Positions 7,696-13,769 of a DNA stretch of 14,608 nucleotides are shown here, piece by piece. This DNA is from an uncultured Treponema sp. (GTDB taxonomy: Bacteria > Spirochaetota > Spirochaetia > Treponematales > Treponemataceae). Every line of letters begins with the position of its first letter. Positions within the stretch are counted from its first letter, which is position 1. Position numbers and translations under genes: made by a program. The stretch is taken from the NCBI GenBank assembly GCA_946611835.1, contig CAMOEE010000044.1:1-14608 (forward strand). The letters are read 5' to 3'. The notes under the pieces were generated by a model. That model ran no database searches and was not told the origin of the DNA. It saw nothing but the letters and a program-made list of their open reading frames with translations.

Positions 7696-7724
7696 CTGCT
7701 GTGCCGGCAAAACTGACACAGCAG
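7696..7724 (+). repeat. Perfect 8-bp inverted repeat between the OmpA and TIGR02757 genes
   Basis: CTGCTGTG (7696-7703) and CACAGCAG (7717-7724) are exact inverted copies with a 13-nt loop. The hairpin begins 5 nt after the stop codon at 7690 and ends 12 nt before the ATG at 7737. No T-tract follows, so it is not a classical intrinsic terminator. It could protect the 3' end of the upstream mRNA or dampen read-through and translation of the next gene. Confidence 0.6.
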
Positions 7725-7736
7725 TCATTGACACAA

Positions 7737-8564
7737 ATGACTGAAGCACTTTCAGAAAAACTGATTTCGCTGGCTCAAAAATATGAGTCAGCGGATTTTC
7801 TCAAAAAAGATCCGTCTCAGTTCATGCACCGTTTTTCCAGCGTGCGTGAATGTGAGACGGTTGCTTTTATTGCCGCAAACCTGGCTTTCGGCCGCCGGGA
7901 GCAGATTCTTGCCCATGTGGAAGCAATTTTAAGCGCGGCCGGCTCTTCTCCCTGTGACTGGATTTTAAATCAAAAATACAAAGATTTTTTCCCTGAAAAT
8001 AATGTTTCTTTCTATCGCATGTACACCAACAGCGATATGCGTCTCTTTTTTGACGGTTTGAGGTACATTCTTGAAGAAAAGGAGACTATTGGAGACTTTT
8101 TTAAGGAGAAGTGGGCTGAAGAAAGTGAGGAAAAGAAAGAGAAAAATGGAGTTAGCGGCTTTTCTTCAAATGGTAAGTCTGCTCGAAAAGCTTCTGAAGA
8201 TGGCAAAAAAAACTATCTTCACCAGGTGATTGCCTCGGCTTTTCCAGCCAGATGCGCCCTTCTTCCCCATTCAAAGGATTCCGCTGCCAAAAAAGTGAAC
8301 ATGCTTTTGCGCTGGCTGGTGCGGGACAATTCTCCGGTGGATTTGGGCTTGTGGAAATGGTTTTCAAAAAAAGACCTTTTGATGCCGCTGGACACCCATG
8401 TGATGCAGCAGTCAAATGAGCTTGGACTGATTAACTCAAAGTCAGCGAATCTGGGAACGGCAATAGAACTGACAAAAAAAGTCGCCGGAATTTTTCCCGA
8501 CGACCCTGTAAAAGCTGATTATGCACTTTTCGGCTTAGGAGTGGCCTCGCAGGAGGCGAGGTAA
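7737..8564 (+). CDS. TIGR02757 (DUF2400) family protein
   Basis: A 275-residue soluble protein of a widespread family of unknown function. The match rests on MHRFSSVRECETVAFIAANLAFGRREQIL near the N-terminus, KKVNMLLRWLVRDNSPVDLGLWKWF in the middle, LMPLDTHVMQQSNELGL after it, and the ending DPVKADYALFGLG. These patterns recall the helical HhH-type base-excision glycosylase fold, but I see no catalytic residues I can name. The frame is open far upstream (to 7221) inside the OmpA gene; the ATG at 7737 is preferred because MTEALSEKLISLAQKYESADF fits the family N-terminus. A GTG at 7701 is an alternative, and neither has a clear ribosome site. Residues about 118-158 are a Lys/Glu/Ser-rich linker (EESEEKKEKNG). 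The last seven residues (ASQEAR and one before) are encoded by the start of the adjacent palindromic element. Confidence 0.8.
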   Translation: MTEALSEKLISLAQKYESADFLKKDPSQFMHRFSSVRECETVAFIAANLAFGRREQILAHVEAILSAAGSSPCDWILNQKYKDFFPENNVSFYRMYTNSDMRLFFDGLRYILEEKETIGDFFKEKWAEESEEKKEKNGVSGFSSNGKSARKASEDGKKNYLHQVIASAFPARCALLPHSKDSAAKKVNMLLRWLVRDNSPVDLGLWKWFSKKDLLMPLDTHVMQQSNELGLINSKSANLGTAIELTKKVAGIFPDDPVKADYALFGLGVASQEAR

Positions 8565-8680
8565 AAGCTTACGGCTTAGGGATTGCAGGGGCGGCGAAGC
8601 CGTTGCCGAAACAAAGTGTAGGCAATGGAGCGGCAGCGGAACCCCGGAAAGCCCGACCCTCGCTTGCGAGGGAAAGCCCC
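8531..8680. repeat. GC-rich palindromic element, REPIN/MITE-like
   Basis: The same stem occurs at both ends: CCTCGC/GCGAGG at 8545-8561 (5-nt loop) and CCCTCGC/GCGAGGG at 8657-8672 (2-nt loop). Between them are CGGC/GCCG at 8592-8602 and TTGCC/GGCAA at 8603-8625. An outer GGGGC (8588-8592) pairs with GCCCC (8676-8680). CGGCTTAGG is repeated directly at 8531-8539 and 8572-8580. The element covers the 3' end of the TIGR02757 gene and fills the gap to the convergent flgN-like gene, where it may also stop transcription from both sides. The layout of two matching hairpins around a core is typical of mobile repeats of the REPIN kind, and similar GC-rich 'GGCGGCGAAGCCG' elements are, from memory, common in gut and rumen treponeme genomes. 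Copy number cannot be checked here. Confidence 0.6.
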
Positions 8681-8683
8681 ATT

Positions 8684-9172
8684 TTATGCATTGAACTCTA
8701 TCACGCTTCCAACCGCTGTTTTTTCGGCGTAAACAGACGACCTTCCCCGGTATGGGTTCATGAGGTTCATGCCGCCCAGCTGGTTTTTGATTCTGTTCAT
8801 CTGGCTCTGGAGAAGGCTTCTGTTGCGCTCATTCTGCGCGAGAACCTGCTTCTGAAGGTTTGCCAAATCAAGCTGAAGCTGTTCAACCCTTGCATTATCG
8901 GCGACCGGCACTCCAGGCATAATCGCATTGTACATTCCCTGCATAGGGACGATGACTTTCTGAAGGCTTGCGAGATTTTTTACAATCTGATTCTCAAGCT
9001 CTGTATGGGCCATGATTGAATCAGTGTTCTCTTCGGTGATTTTTCCTTCCTGACTTTCAAGAACCATAAGATATTCCTGAAATTTGCTTCTCTGCTGCTC
9101 AAGAAGTTTTCTGAATCTTTTGAGGATTGCGACCCTTTCGTCAAGTTCTTCCTTTGAAAGTTCTTTTGACAT
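8684..9172 (-). CDS. flgN: FlgN-like flagellar export chaperone
   Basis: A 162-residue, helical, coiled-coil-rich protein (SKEELDERVAILKRFRKLLE; VEQLQLDLANLQKQVLAQNE) without signal peptide. The ribosome site AGGAG lies 6 nt before the ATG. It follows fliS by 21 bp on the same strand, and the length, helical content and Gln/Glu-rich character match FlgN, which binds hook-associated proteins FlgK and FlgL in the cytoplasm and delivers them to the flagellar export apparatus. The C-terminal stretch (NPYRGRSSVYAEKTAVGSVIEFNA) is distinctive, resembling the basic/hydrophobic tails that FlgN uses for client or gate binding, but is not itself diagnostic. Function is inferred mainly from context and general shape; it could also be a spirochaete-specific flagellar protein. 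Confidence 0.6.
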   Translation of the reverse strand: MSKELSKEELDERVAILKRFRKLLEQQRSKFQEYLMVLESQEGKITEENTDSIMAHTELENQIVKNLASLQKVIVPMQGMYNAIMPGVPVADNARVEQLQLDLANLQKQVLAQNERNRSLLQSQMNRIKNQLGGMNLMNPYRGRSSVYAEKTAVGSVIEFNA

Positions 9173-9193
9173 AGACTTCTCCTGAAAATGCGC

Positions 9194-9634
9194 TTAGCCC
9201 GTAATGTTGAGGGTTCGCTGCGCCTGAGGAACTGAATCTGCCGCAGTGTTCTGAGAGGCAGCTTCCCATGCTGTGCACAAATCCTTGATCATTGTGAGAA
9301 TTTGCTGAAGCTTTGCTTTGTCTTGTTTGATGTTGATATCCATCAGTTCTTTGTTAAAAAAGACATAGAGCGACATAAGATTCTGTGCGATCTGTCCGCC
9401 CTTATCCATGTCCAAAGAAACCTGAAGCTCGTTGATGATTTCCTGGGCTTTCATTACATGTTTTCCGAAAGCTTCAATTTCCAGAGCAGGAATTTTACCG
9501 TTTGTGTCAAAACATTTTTGTGCCGCTGAAAGTTCCCGAACCGCTCCCTGATAAAGAAGCACTACGAGTTTTCCCTGGCTTGCGGTTTTGACTGCTGTTG
9601 TCTGATAGGCTGCGTAAGGATTTCCAAATGCCAT
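9194..9634 (-). CDS. fliS: Flagellin export chaperone FliS
   Basis: A 146-residue protein beginning MAFGNPYAAYQTTAVKTASQGKLVVLLYQGAVREL, the characteristic FliS N-terminus (NPYxxYQ...sqgkLvvLLYdGAvrxL). The rest is the expected helical bundle with LDMDKGGQIAQNLMSLYVFFNKEL, the conserved segment of FliS helices 3-4. FliS binds the C-terminus of flagellin in the cytoplasm, keeps it unassembled and passes it to the export gate. The frame is open upstream to a Met at 9685, but the start at 9634 is chosen because GGGAGGG (9642-9648) lies 7 nt before it and because the family starts here. It is the first gene of a fliS-flgN operon under a sigma-28 promoter. Confidence 0.93.
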   Translation of the reverse strand: MAFGNPYAAYQTTAVKTASQGKLVVLLYQGAVRELSAAQKCFDTNGKIPALEIEAFGKHVMKAQEIINELQVSLDMDKGGQIAQNLMSLYVFFNKELMDINIKQDKAKLQQILTMIKDLCTAWEAASQNTAADSVPQAQRTLNITG

Positions 9635-9641
9635 TTGTTTT

Positions 9642-9648
9642 CCCTCCC
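9642..9648 (-). promoter_or_regulatory. Ribosome binding site that fixes the fliS start at 9634
   Basis: On the minus strand GGGAGGG stands 7 nt ahead of the ATG whose A is at 9634. The upstream in-frame Met at 9685 has no such motif and lies inside the promoter region. Confidence 0.8.
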
Positions 9649-9669
9649 GAAAACAGATATCCTTTATAA

Positions 9670-9696
9670 TTTTCGGTATCTGCAAGGGTGACTTTA
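9670..9696 (-). promoter_or_regulatory. Sigma-28 (FliA) promoter for fliS-flgN
   Basis: Read on the minus strand, TAAAGTCA (complement of 9689-9696) is followed by exactly 11 nt and ACCGAAAA (complement of 9670-9677). The enterobacterial FliA consensus is TAAAGTTT-N11-GCCGATAA, giving 6/8 matches at each box with the correct spacer. The predicted start near 9663 leaves a 5' leader of about 29 nt containing the strong ribosome site. Sigma-28 is present in treponemes and used for late flagellar genes, which fits a flagellin chaperone. Confidence 0.65.
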
Positions 9697-9729
9697 GATT
9701 TTTCTCTTCTCTAAAACAGATTTTTTCGC

Positions 9730-9735
9730 TATATT
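9730..9735 (+). promoter_or_regulatory. Candidate -10 box immediately before ftsH
   Basis: TATATT (5/6 to consensus) ends 9 nt before the ftsH ATG, placing the expected transcription start near 9742, three bases ahead of the start codon. The -35 region (TTCTCT, 9707-9712) is weak. An alternative is the perfect TATAAT at 9665-9670, which lacks any -35 match at normal spacing and overlaps the sigma-28 site on the other strand. Confidence 0.35.
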
Positions 9736-9744
9736 TATATCATA

Positions 9745-11898
9745 ATGGCAGATAATAACGAAAGAAAAAACGACGACGAAAAAAATAAATTTGACAAAGA
9801 TCCTTATAATTTTTTCAAACTCGACCCGAACTCTGGTAACGATGACGACCCGAACAGAGGCAGGAAACCATTTAAATTTCCCTTTTTTACCCTGATGATT
9901 GCGGTGGTGCTCGCTCTTGCCTTCGTGAATATGTTCCTGATTCAAAAGCCGGAGACTTTAATCGACTTTTCTGAATTCAAGAAGCTTATCGAAGACGGCA
10001 AAATCGTTCAGGTTGAGATGGGTGAGAATGTTTTTGTAGGCTACGGTCCTGAAGAATTCTCCCTTTCCACCGAATCCGAGGAAAATCAGGCAATCAGGAA
10101 TTTTCCCCTTGTCCGCCGTCCGCAGCAGCCTGCCAATCGCAAGGTTTACAAAACGACCGGCGTTCTCATGGCTAAATTTATCGAATTTCTGGACGAAAAA
10201 GGCGTTCAGTACAAATTTATTAACAAGCAGACGAACATTTTTGTTCAGATTCTCATAAATATTCTTCCCTTCCTCATTCTGCTGGCAATTTATTTCTTTA
10301 TGTTCCGTAAGATGACCGGCGGAATGGGCGGAATCGGCTCAGTATTCGGAGGTGGCAGCAAAAGCAAGGCTGTCGATGAGGGCAAGGTAAAAACCCGCTT
10401 TGCAGATGTCGCTGGCGTTGACGAGGCAAAGGATGAGCTTGTTGAGGTCGTTGACTTCCTTAAATCCCCAAAAAAATACACTGACATTGGCGGAAAGATT
10501 CCTAAGGGCGTTCTTCTGGTCGGTCCTCCGGGAACAGGTAAAACTTTGCTTGCCCGTGCCGTCGCCGGTGAGGCAGGCGTTCCCTTCTTCCGTATCTCTG
10601 GCTCTGATTTCGTAGAGATGTTCGTCGGTGTTGGTGCAAGCCGGGTCCGGGATTTGTTCAAGCAGGCCCGGGAAAAGGCTCCCTGTATCATCTTTATTGA
10701 TGAAATTGACGCAATCGGTAAGAGCCGAATGAACGGCTTCTCAAGCAATGACGAGCGCGAGCAGACTTTGAACCAGCTTCTGGTCGAGATGGACGGCTTT
10801 GACAACGAAAAGGGACTTATTATCCTTGCGGCGACAAACCGTGCCGACATCTTGGATCCGGCTCTGCTCAGACCAGGCCGCTTTGACCGTCAGGTTCCTG
10901 TCGAACGACCGGATGTAAAGGGCCGTGAAGCGATTCTCAGGATTCACGCCAAGAATGTAAAACTTGATGACACTGTTGATTTTGAGTCTCTCGCCCATGG
11001 AACTGTTGGCTTTGCGGGAGCCGATTTGGCAAATGTGGTAAACGAAGCAGCCCTTCTTGCTGTCCGAAACGGCCATGACAAAGTTTCTATGACTGACTTC
11101 AATGAGGCAATTGATAAAGTAAGCATCGGTCTCAAAAAGAAGAGCCGGAAAGACAACGAAAAGGAAATGCGGCTTGTTGCCGTTCACGAAACAGGACACG
11201 CCCTTGTTGCGGCATTCACACCTGAGCATACTCCTGTCAATAAAATCACTGTCGTTCCCCGCTCTCATGGTGTGGGTGGTTTTACCCAGTTCCGTGAAGA
11301 AAAAGAAGAAAAGCATTTTATGACCCGAAAAGACATGATAAATGAGGTCGATTCTTCTTTGGGTGGACGAGCTGCCGAGGAAATCATGCTGGGTGACATT
11401 TCGACAGGGGCATCAAACGACATTGCCCAGGCAACTGACATTATCAAGCGAATGATTACCGACTACGGTATGAGCGACAAATTCAAGAACATGACTCTGG
11501 GTAAGGGCGTCCTCGGAAATCGGGGCGGAGAACCGAATCTTGTGCGGGAATTCAGTGAGCAGACTCAGAATTTCATCGACGAAGAAATCGCCCGGATTAT
11601 GGACGAGAGATACAATCATGTCCTTAATCTTCTCCGTGAGAAAAAGGACTTGCTTGAATACATTTCCAACCGCCTTATCGAAGTCGAGACAATGGATTCA
11701 AAGGAATTCAATGACATTATCAAGGCTCACGAGCACTGCGAGGATTTGACGGCAAGTGCGGTGCAGAAAGAATCTGCTGAAGCTGCAGCTACTGTCGCAG
11801 AAAGCGAGAATACATCAGAGGCTCACTCAGAAACAGCCATAGAACCTGCAGAAGCGGACAATTCTGAAAATCCTGACAGGGAAGGAGATTCTAAATGA
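9745..11898 (+). CDS. ftsH: ATP-dependent membrane zinc metalloprotease FtsH
   Basis: A 717-residue AAA+ protease anchored in the inner membrane, which extracts and degrades misfolded membrane proteins and short-lived regulators. Domains in order: a charged N-terminal extension (1-46), membrane segment at about 47-67, periplasmic domain to about 165, second membrane segment at about 168-190, a Gly-rich linker, then the AAA module with Walker A GPPGTGKT (260-267), Walker B IIFIDEID (315-322) and the second region of homology ATNRADILDPALLRPGRFDR. The zinc protease site is HETGH (481-485), with the third ligand D559 in GASNDIAQAT. The last 50 residues are a Glu/Ala-rich tail, longer than in many FtsH proteins. 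No Shine-Dalgarno sequence precedes the ATG; no better start exists before the first membrane segment. The stop overlaps the next start as ATGA. Confidence 0.97.
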   Translation: MADNNERKNDDEKNKFDKDPYNFFKLDPNSGNDDDPNRGRKPFKFPFFTLMIAVVLALAFVNMFLIQKPETLIDFSEFKKLIEDGKIVQVEMGENVFVGYGPEEFSLSTESEENQAIRNFPLVRRPQQPANRKVYKTTGVLMAKFIEFLDEKGVQYKFINKQTNIFVQILINILPFLILLAIYFFMFRKMTGGMGGIGSVFGGGSKSKAVDEGKVKTRFADVAGVDEAKDELVEVVDFLKSPKKYTDIGGKIPKGVLLVGPPGTGKTLLARAVAGEAGVPFFRISGSDFVEMFVGVGASRVRDLFKQAREKAPCIIFIDEIDAIGKSRMNGFSSNDEREQTLNQLLVEMDGFDNEKGLIILAATNRADILDPALLRPGRFDRQVPVERPDVKGREAILRIHAKNVKLDDTVDFESLAHGTVGFAGADLANVVNEAALLAVRNGHDKVSMTDFNEAIDKVSIGLKKKSRKDNEKEMRLVAVHETGHALVAAFTPEHTPVNKITVVPRSHGVGGFTQFREEKEEKHFMTRKDMINEVDSSLGGRAAEEIMLGDISTGASNDIAQATDIIKRMITDYGMSDKFKNMTLGKGVLGNRGGEPNLVREFSEQTQNFIDEEIARIMDERYNHVLNLLREKKDLLEYISNRLIEVETMDSKEFNDIIKAHEHCEDLTASAVQKESAEAAATVAESENTSEAHSETAIEPAEADNSENPDREGDSK

Positions 11899-12599
11899 AA
11901 AAACTTCTAACTCCCAAATTCTCACTTCTAACTTTCATCAGTGCGGCATTGTTTTTCTTCCTGTCTCCATTTGCCCTGTCAGCTCAGGGAATCCTCACCG
12001 CATCGTCTTTTTTCAAGTCTGTCTCCGAGAATTATGCCACAATCAAGGATTACGAGGCTGATATTGATATAAAGGCTTCTAAAAACACTATGAGCGGGCA
12101 TCTTTCCTATAAAAATCCAAACCTTCTCAGAATCGATTTCACGAATCCTGAGGAGCAGGTAATCTGCTTTAACGGTGATTTGCTCACGATTTATCTTCCG
12201 GGAAGTGCGGCTATCCTCAACCAGAGCGTCGACACTTCCGCAAACAACAACGGTGCCAATCTTGCGACGGCTCAAGGGCTTTCTTTGCTCGGCCGCTACT
12301 ATTCGCCGGCTTATGAGACCGGGCAGGAGCCCCTTCCCCTTGATGAGGGAAGCGACGAGATGGTCGTAAATCTTCTTTTGCACAGACGAAATGTCAGTGA
12401 GGCTTTCAGCACTATTAAGCTCTCAGTCTCGCCTGACACAATGTTGATCCGAAGAATATCGGCTACTACGCCTCAGGACGAGGAATTCGTCTTTGATTTC
12501 AAAAATTATGTGCTGAATCAGGGAATTTCTGACCAGCGTTTTATTTATGATCCACCGACATCGGCGAACAATTACAATAATTTCCTATTTTCGGAGTAA
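11895..12599 (+). CDS. LolA-like outer-membrane lipoprotein carrier
   Basis: A 234-residue exported protein. AAGGAGA lies 7 nt ahead of the ATG, which overlaps the ftsH stop. Residues 1-30 are a signal peptide (long hydrophobic core LLTFISAALFFFLSPFALSA, cleavage after A30). The mature part matches the LolA pattern: ASSFFKSVSENYATIKDYEADIDIK at the start (helix, then first strand), MSGHLSYKNPNLLRIDFTNPEEQVICFNGDLLTIYLP, with the family's 'kP...lri.f..P..q.iv.nGd.l.iY.P' signature. LolA carries lipoproteins through the periplasm from the LolCDE transporter to the outer membrane. No LolB is visible, as usual outside proteobacteria. An insertion of Asn/Ala-rich sequence (about 112-128) after the YLP strand is unusual. 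The signal peptide coding region contains two copies of ACTTCTAACT 21 bp apart. Confidence 0.75.
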   Translation: MKKLLTPKFSLLTFISAALFFFLSPFALSAQGILTASSFFKSVSENYATIKDYEADIDIKASKNTMSGHLSYKNPNLLRIDFTNPEEQVICFNGDLLTIYLPGSAAILNQSVDTSANNNGANLATAQGLSLLGRYYSPAYETGQEPLPLDEGSDEMVVNLLLHRRNVSEAFSTIKLSVSPDTMLIRRISATTPQDEEFVFDFKNYVLNQGISDQRFIYDPPTSANNYNNFLFSE

Positions 12600-12606
12600 A
12601 TAAAAA

Positions 12607-13695
12607 ATGGAAAGCTATGGAGCACTTTTAAGAAAGGCAAGGGAAGAAAAAGGAATTGATTTCGAGACGATTGCCCGCGAAACTTCCATCACGCAGGAAT
12701 ATCTTGAGGCTCTTGAAAATGAAGATGTCCTTGTTTTTCCTGGCGAGCCCTATTTAGTCGGCTTCTTGAAAATTTATGCTGAATATCTTGAAATAGATGC
12801 TAATCATGTCCTCACTTTGTATAACGCAAAGAAAATTCAGGAAACACCGCCACCACTGGCCCTTACAGCAAGGGAAAGACCCCGCTTTTTAGTTCCGCTT
12901 CTCGTTTCAATCGGCGTCCTTCTTTTTGCCGGCCTTGTTGTCATGCTCACCCTTTTTGTCAGGGCCAAAATCGCAAAACATGCTGATGAACAGGCTCTTG
13001 CAAAAAACACAGAGTTCAAAAAATACGAGCTTACCGAAAAACCTTTTACGGGCCGCCTTTACAAAAGCGACCAGCTCATCATGGGCAGCGATGCTGGAAA
13101 TATCTTCCTCACTGTCGCTGAAACTGAGGGAATTTTTGGCCTTGAGACTCCTGCCGGAATGCAGTATGTAGAGCTTTCAGAGGAGCTGGAAATCGATGCC
13201 GACGGAAATTCTGTTCCGGATTTGATTGTCTATGTTTCTGATGTTTCTCAGAAGAATGTGGACCGGGGTGCTGAAGTCAAGATTATGCTCAAGAATTCTT
13301 CTAATATTGCCGTGGCTTCCCCTGACGAAAATCAGATTCCGAATGCCGAAGATTTGCCGAAAGAGCAGGCTCGAACCGAGATTCTTTCTGATACAAGGGC
13401 TTATCCCTTCACGATTAACGCAAGCTTCCGTGGCGGCTGTCTCTTCCGCTACCGCCCTGACCGAAAAGAAACGGTTGAAGATTACTTTGCTTCCGGCGAC
13501 ATCGTTAACATGACAGCAAGCAATGGTATCCGATTGTGGATTTCAAACGGAAACGCCGTTAAGCTTCAGGTTGTCGCAAATTCCAAGACTTATGATTTGG
13601 CCGTTCCTCGTGCAGGCGAGGTAATTGCCCAGGACATCAAGTGGATTAAGGACACCGACGGCCGATATAAAATCGTTGTCGTGGATATTGATTAG
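12607..13695 (+). CDS. RodZ-like HTH membrane protein
   Basis: A 362-residue type II membrane protein. Residues 1-70 are an HTH_25/RodZ-type helix-turn-helix (YGALLRKAREEKGIDFETIA, then TSITQEYLEALENED and FPGEPYLVGFLKIYAEYLEID, the RodZ signature). A Pro-rich linker leads to one membrane segment at about 94-118. The rest (about 120-362) lies in the periplasm and is larger than the short RodZ tail domain, with no family I recognise; it includes NASFRGGCLFRYRPDRKETVEDYFASGDIVNMTASNG, which resembles the RodZ DUF4115 fold ('F...sWv.v.d..g...g.l..G.....') only in its last 90 residues. RodZ links the MreB cytoskeleton to wall synthesis. GGAG at 12593-12596 overlaps the lolA-like stop, and the gap is 7 bp, so the two are coupled. 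Confidence 0.72.
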   Translation: MESYGALLRKAREEKGIDFETIARETSITQEYLEALENEDVLVFPGEPYLVGFLKIYAEYLEIDANHVLTLYNAKKIQETPPPLALTARERPRFLVPLLVSIGVLLFAGLVVMLTLFVRAKIAKHADEQALAKNTEFKKYELTEKPFTGRLYKSDQLIMGSDAGNIFLTVAETEGIFGLETPAGMQYVELSEELEIDADGNSVPDLIVYVSDVSQKNVDRGAEVKIMLKNSSNIAVASPDENQIPNAEDLPKEQARTEILSDTRAYPFTINASFRGGCLFRYRPDRKETVEDYFASGDIVNMTASNGIRLWISNGNAVKLQVVANSKTYDLAVPRAGEVIAQDIKWIKDTDGRYKIVVVDID

Positions 13696-13730
13696 GAAAA
13701 CTGAAAACGGAAAGTTGAAAGTTGGGAACT
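13696..13730 (+). repeat. Degenerate heptamer array after the rodZ-like gene
   Basis: Five adjacent 7-bp units follow directly on the stop codon: GAAAACT, GAAAACG, GAAAGTT, GAAAGTT, GGGAACT. They are variants of GAAARYT. A 6-bp inverted repeat, GTGGTT (13735-13740) and AACCAC (13752-13757), follows and leads to the rimO start. Together they fill the 74-bp gap. The stem is followed by no T-tract, so I do not call a terminator. Confidence 0.6.
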
Positions 13731-13769
13731 TGCGGTGGTTGCTCAAAACTGAACCACGTTACATTGTCT

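Noticed and set aside
7221..7736. Long N-terminal extension of the TIGR02757 protein inside the OmpA gene
   Set aside because: The extension is an out-of-frame reading of the well supported OmpA domain and is rich in Ser/Arg/Leu; the family N-terminus starts at about 7737.
8603..9019. 138-codon plus-strand frame crossing the palindromic element and flgN-like gene
   Set aside because: It starts in the repeat element without a ribosome site and then reads antisense to the flgN-like gene, which has a good ribosome site and operon context.
9635..9685. 17-residue N-terminal extension of FliS
   Set aside because: It would lie within the predicted leader and promoter; the family start MAFGNPYAAYQ has a strong ribosome site.
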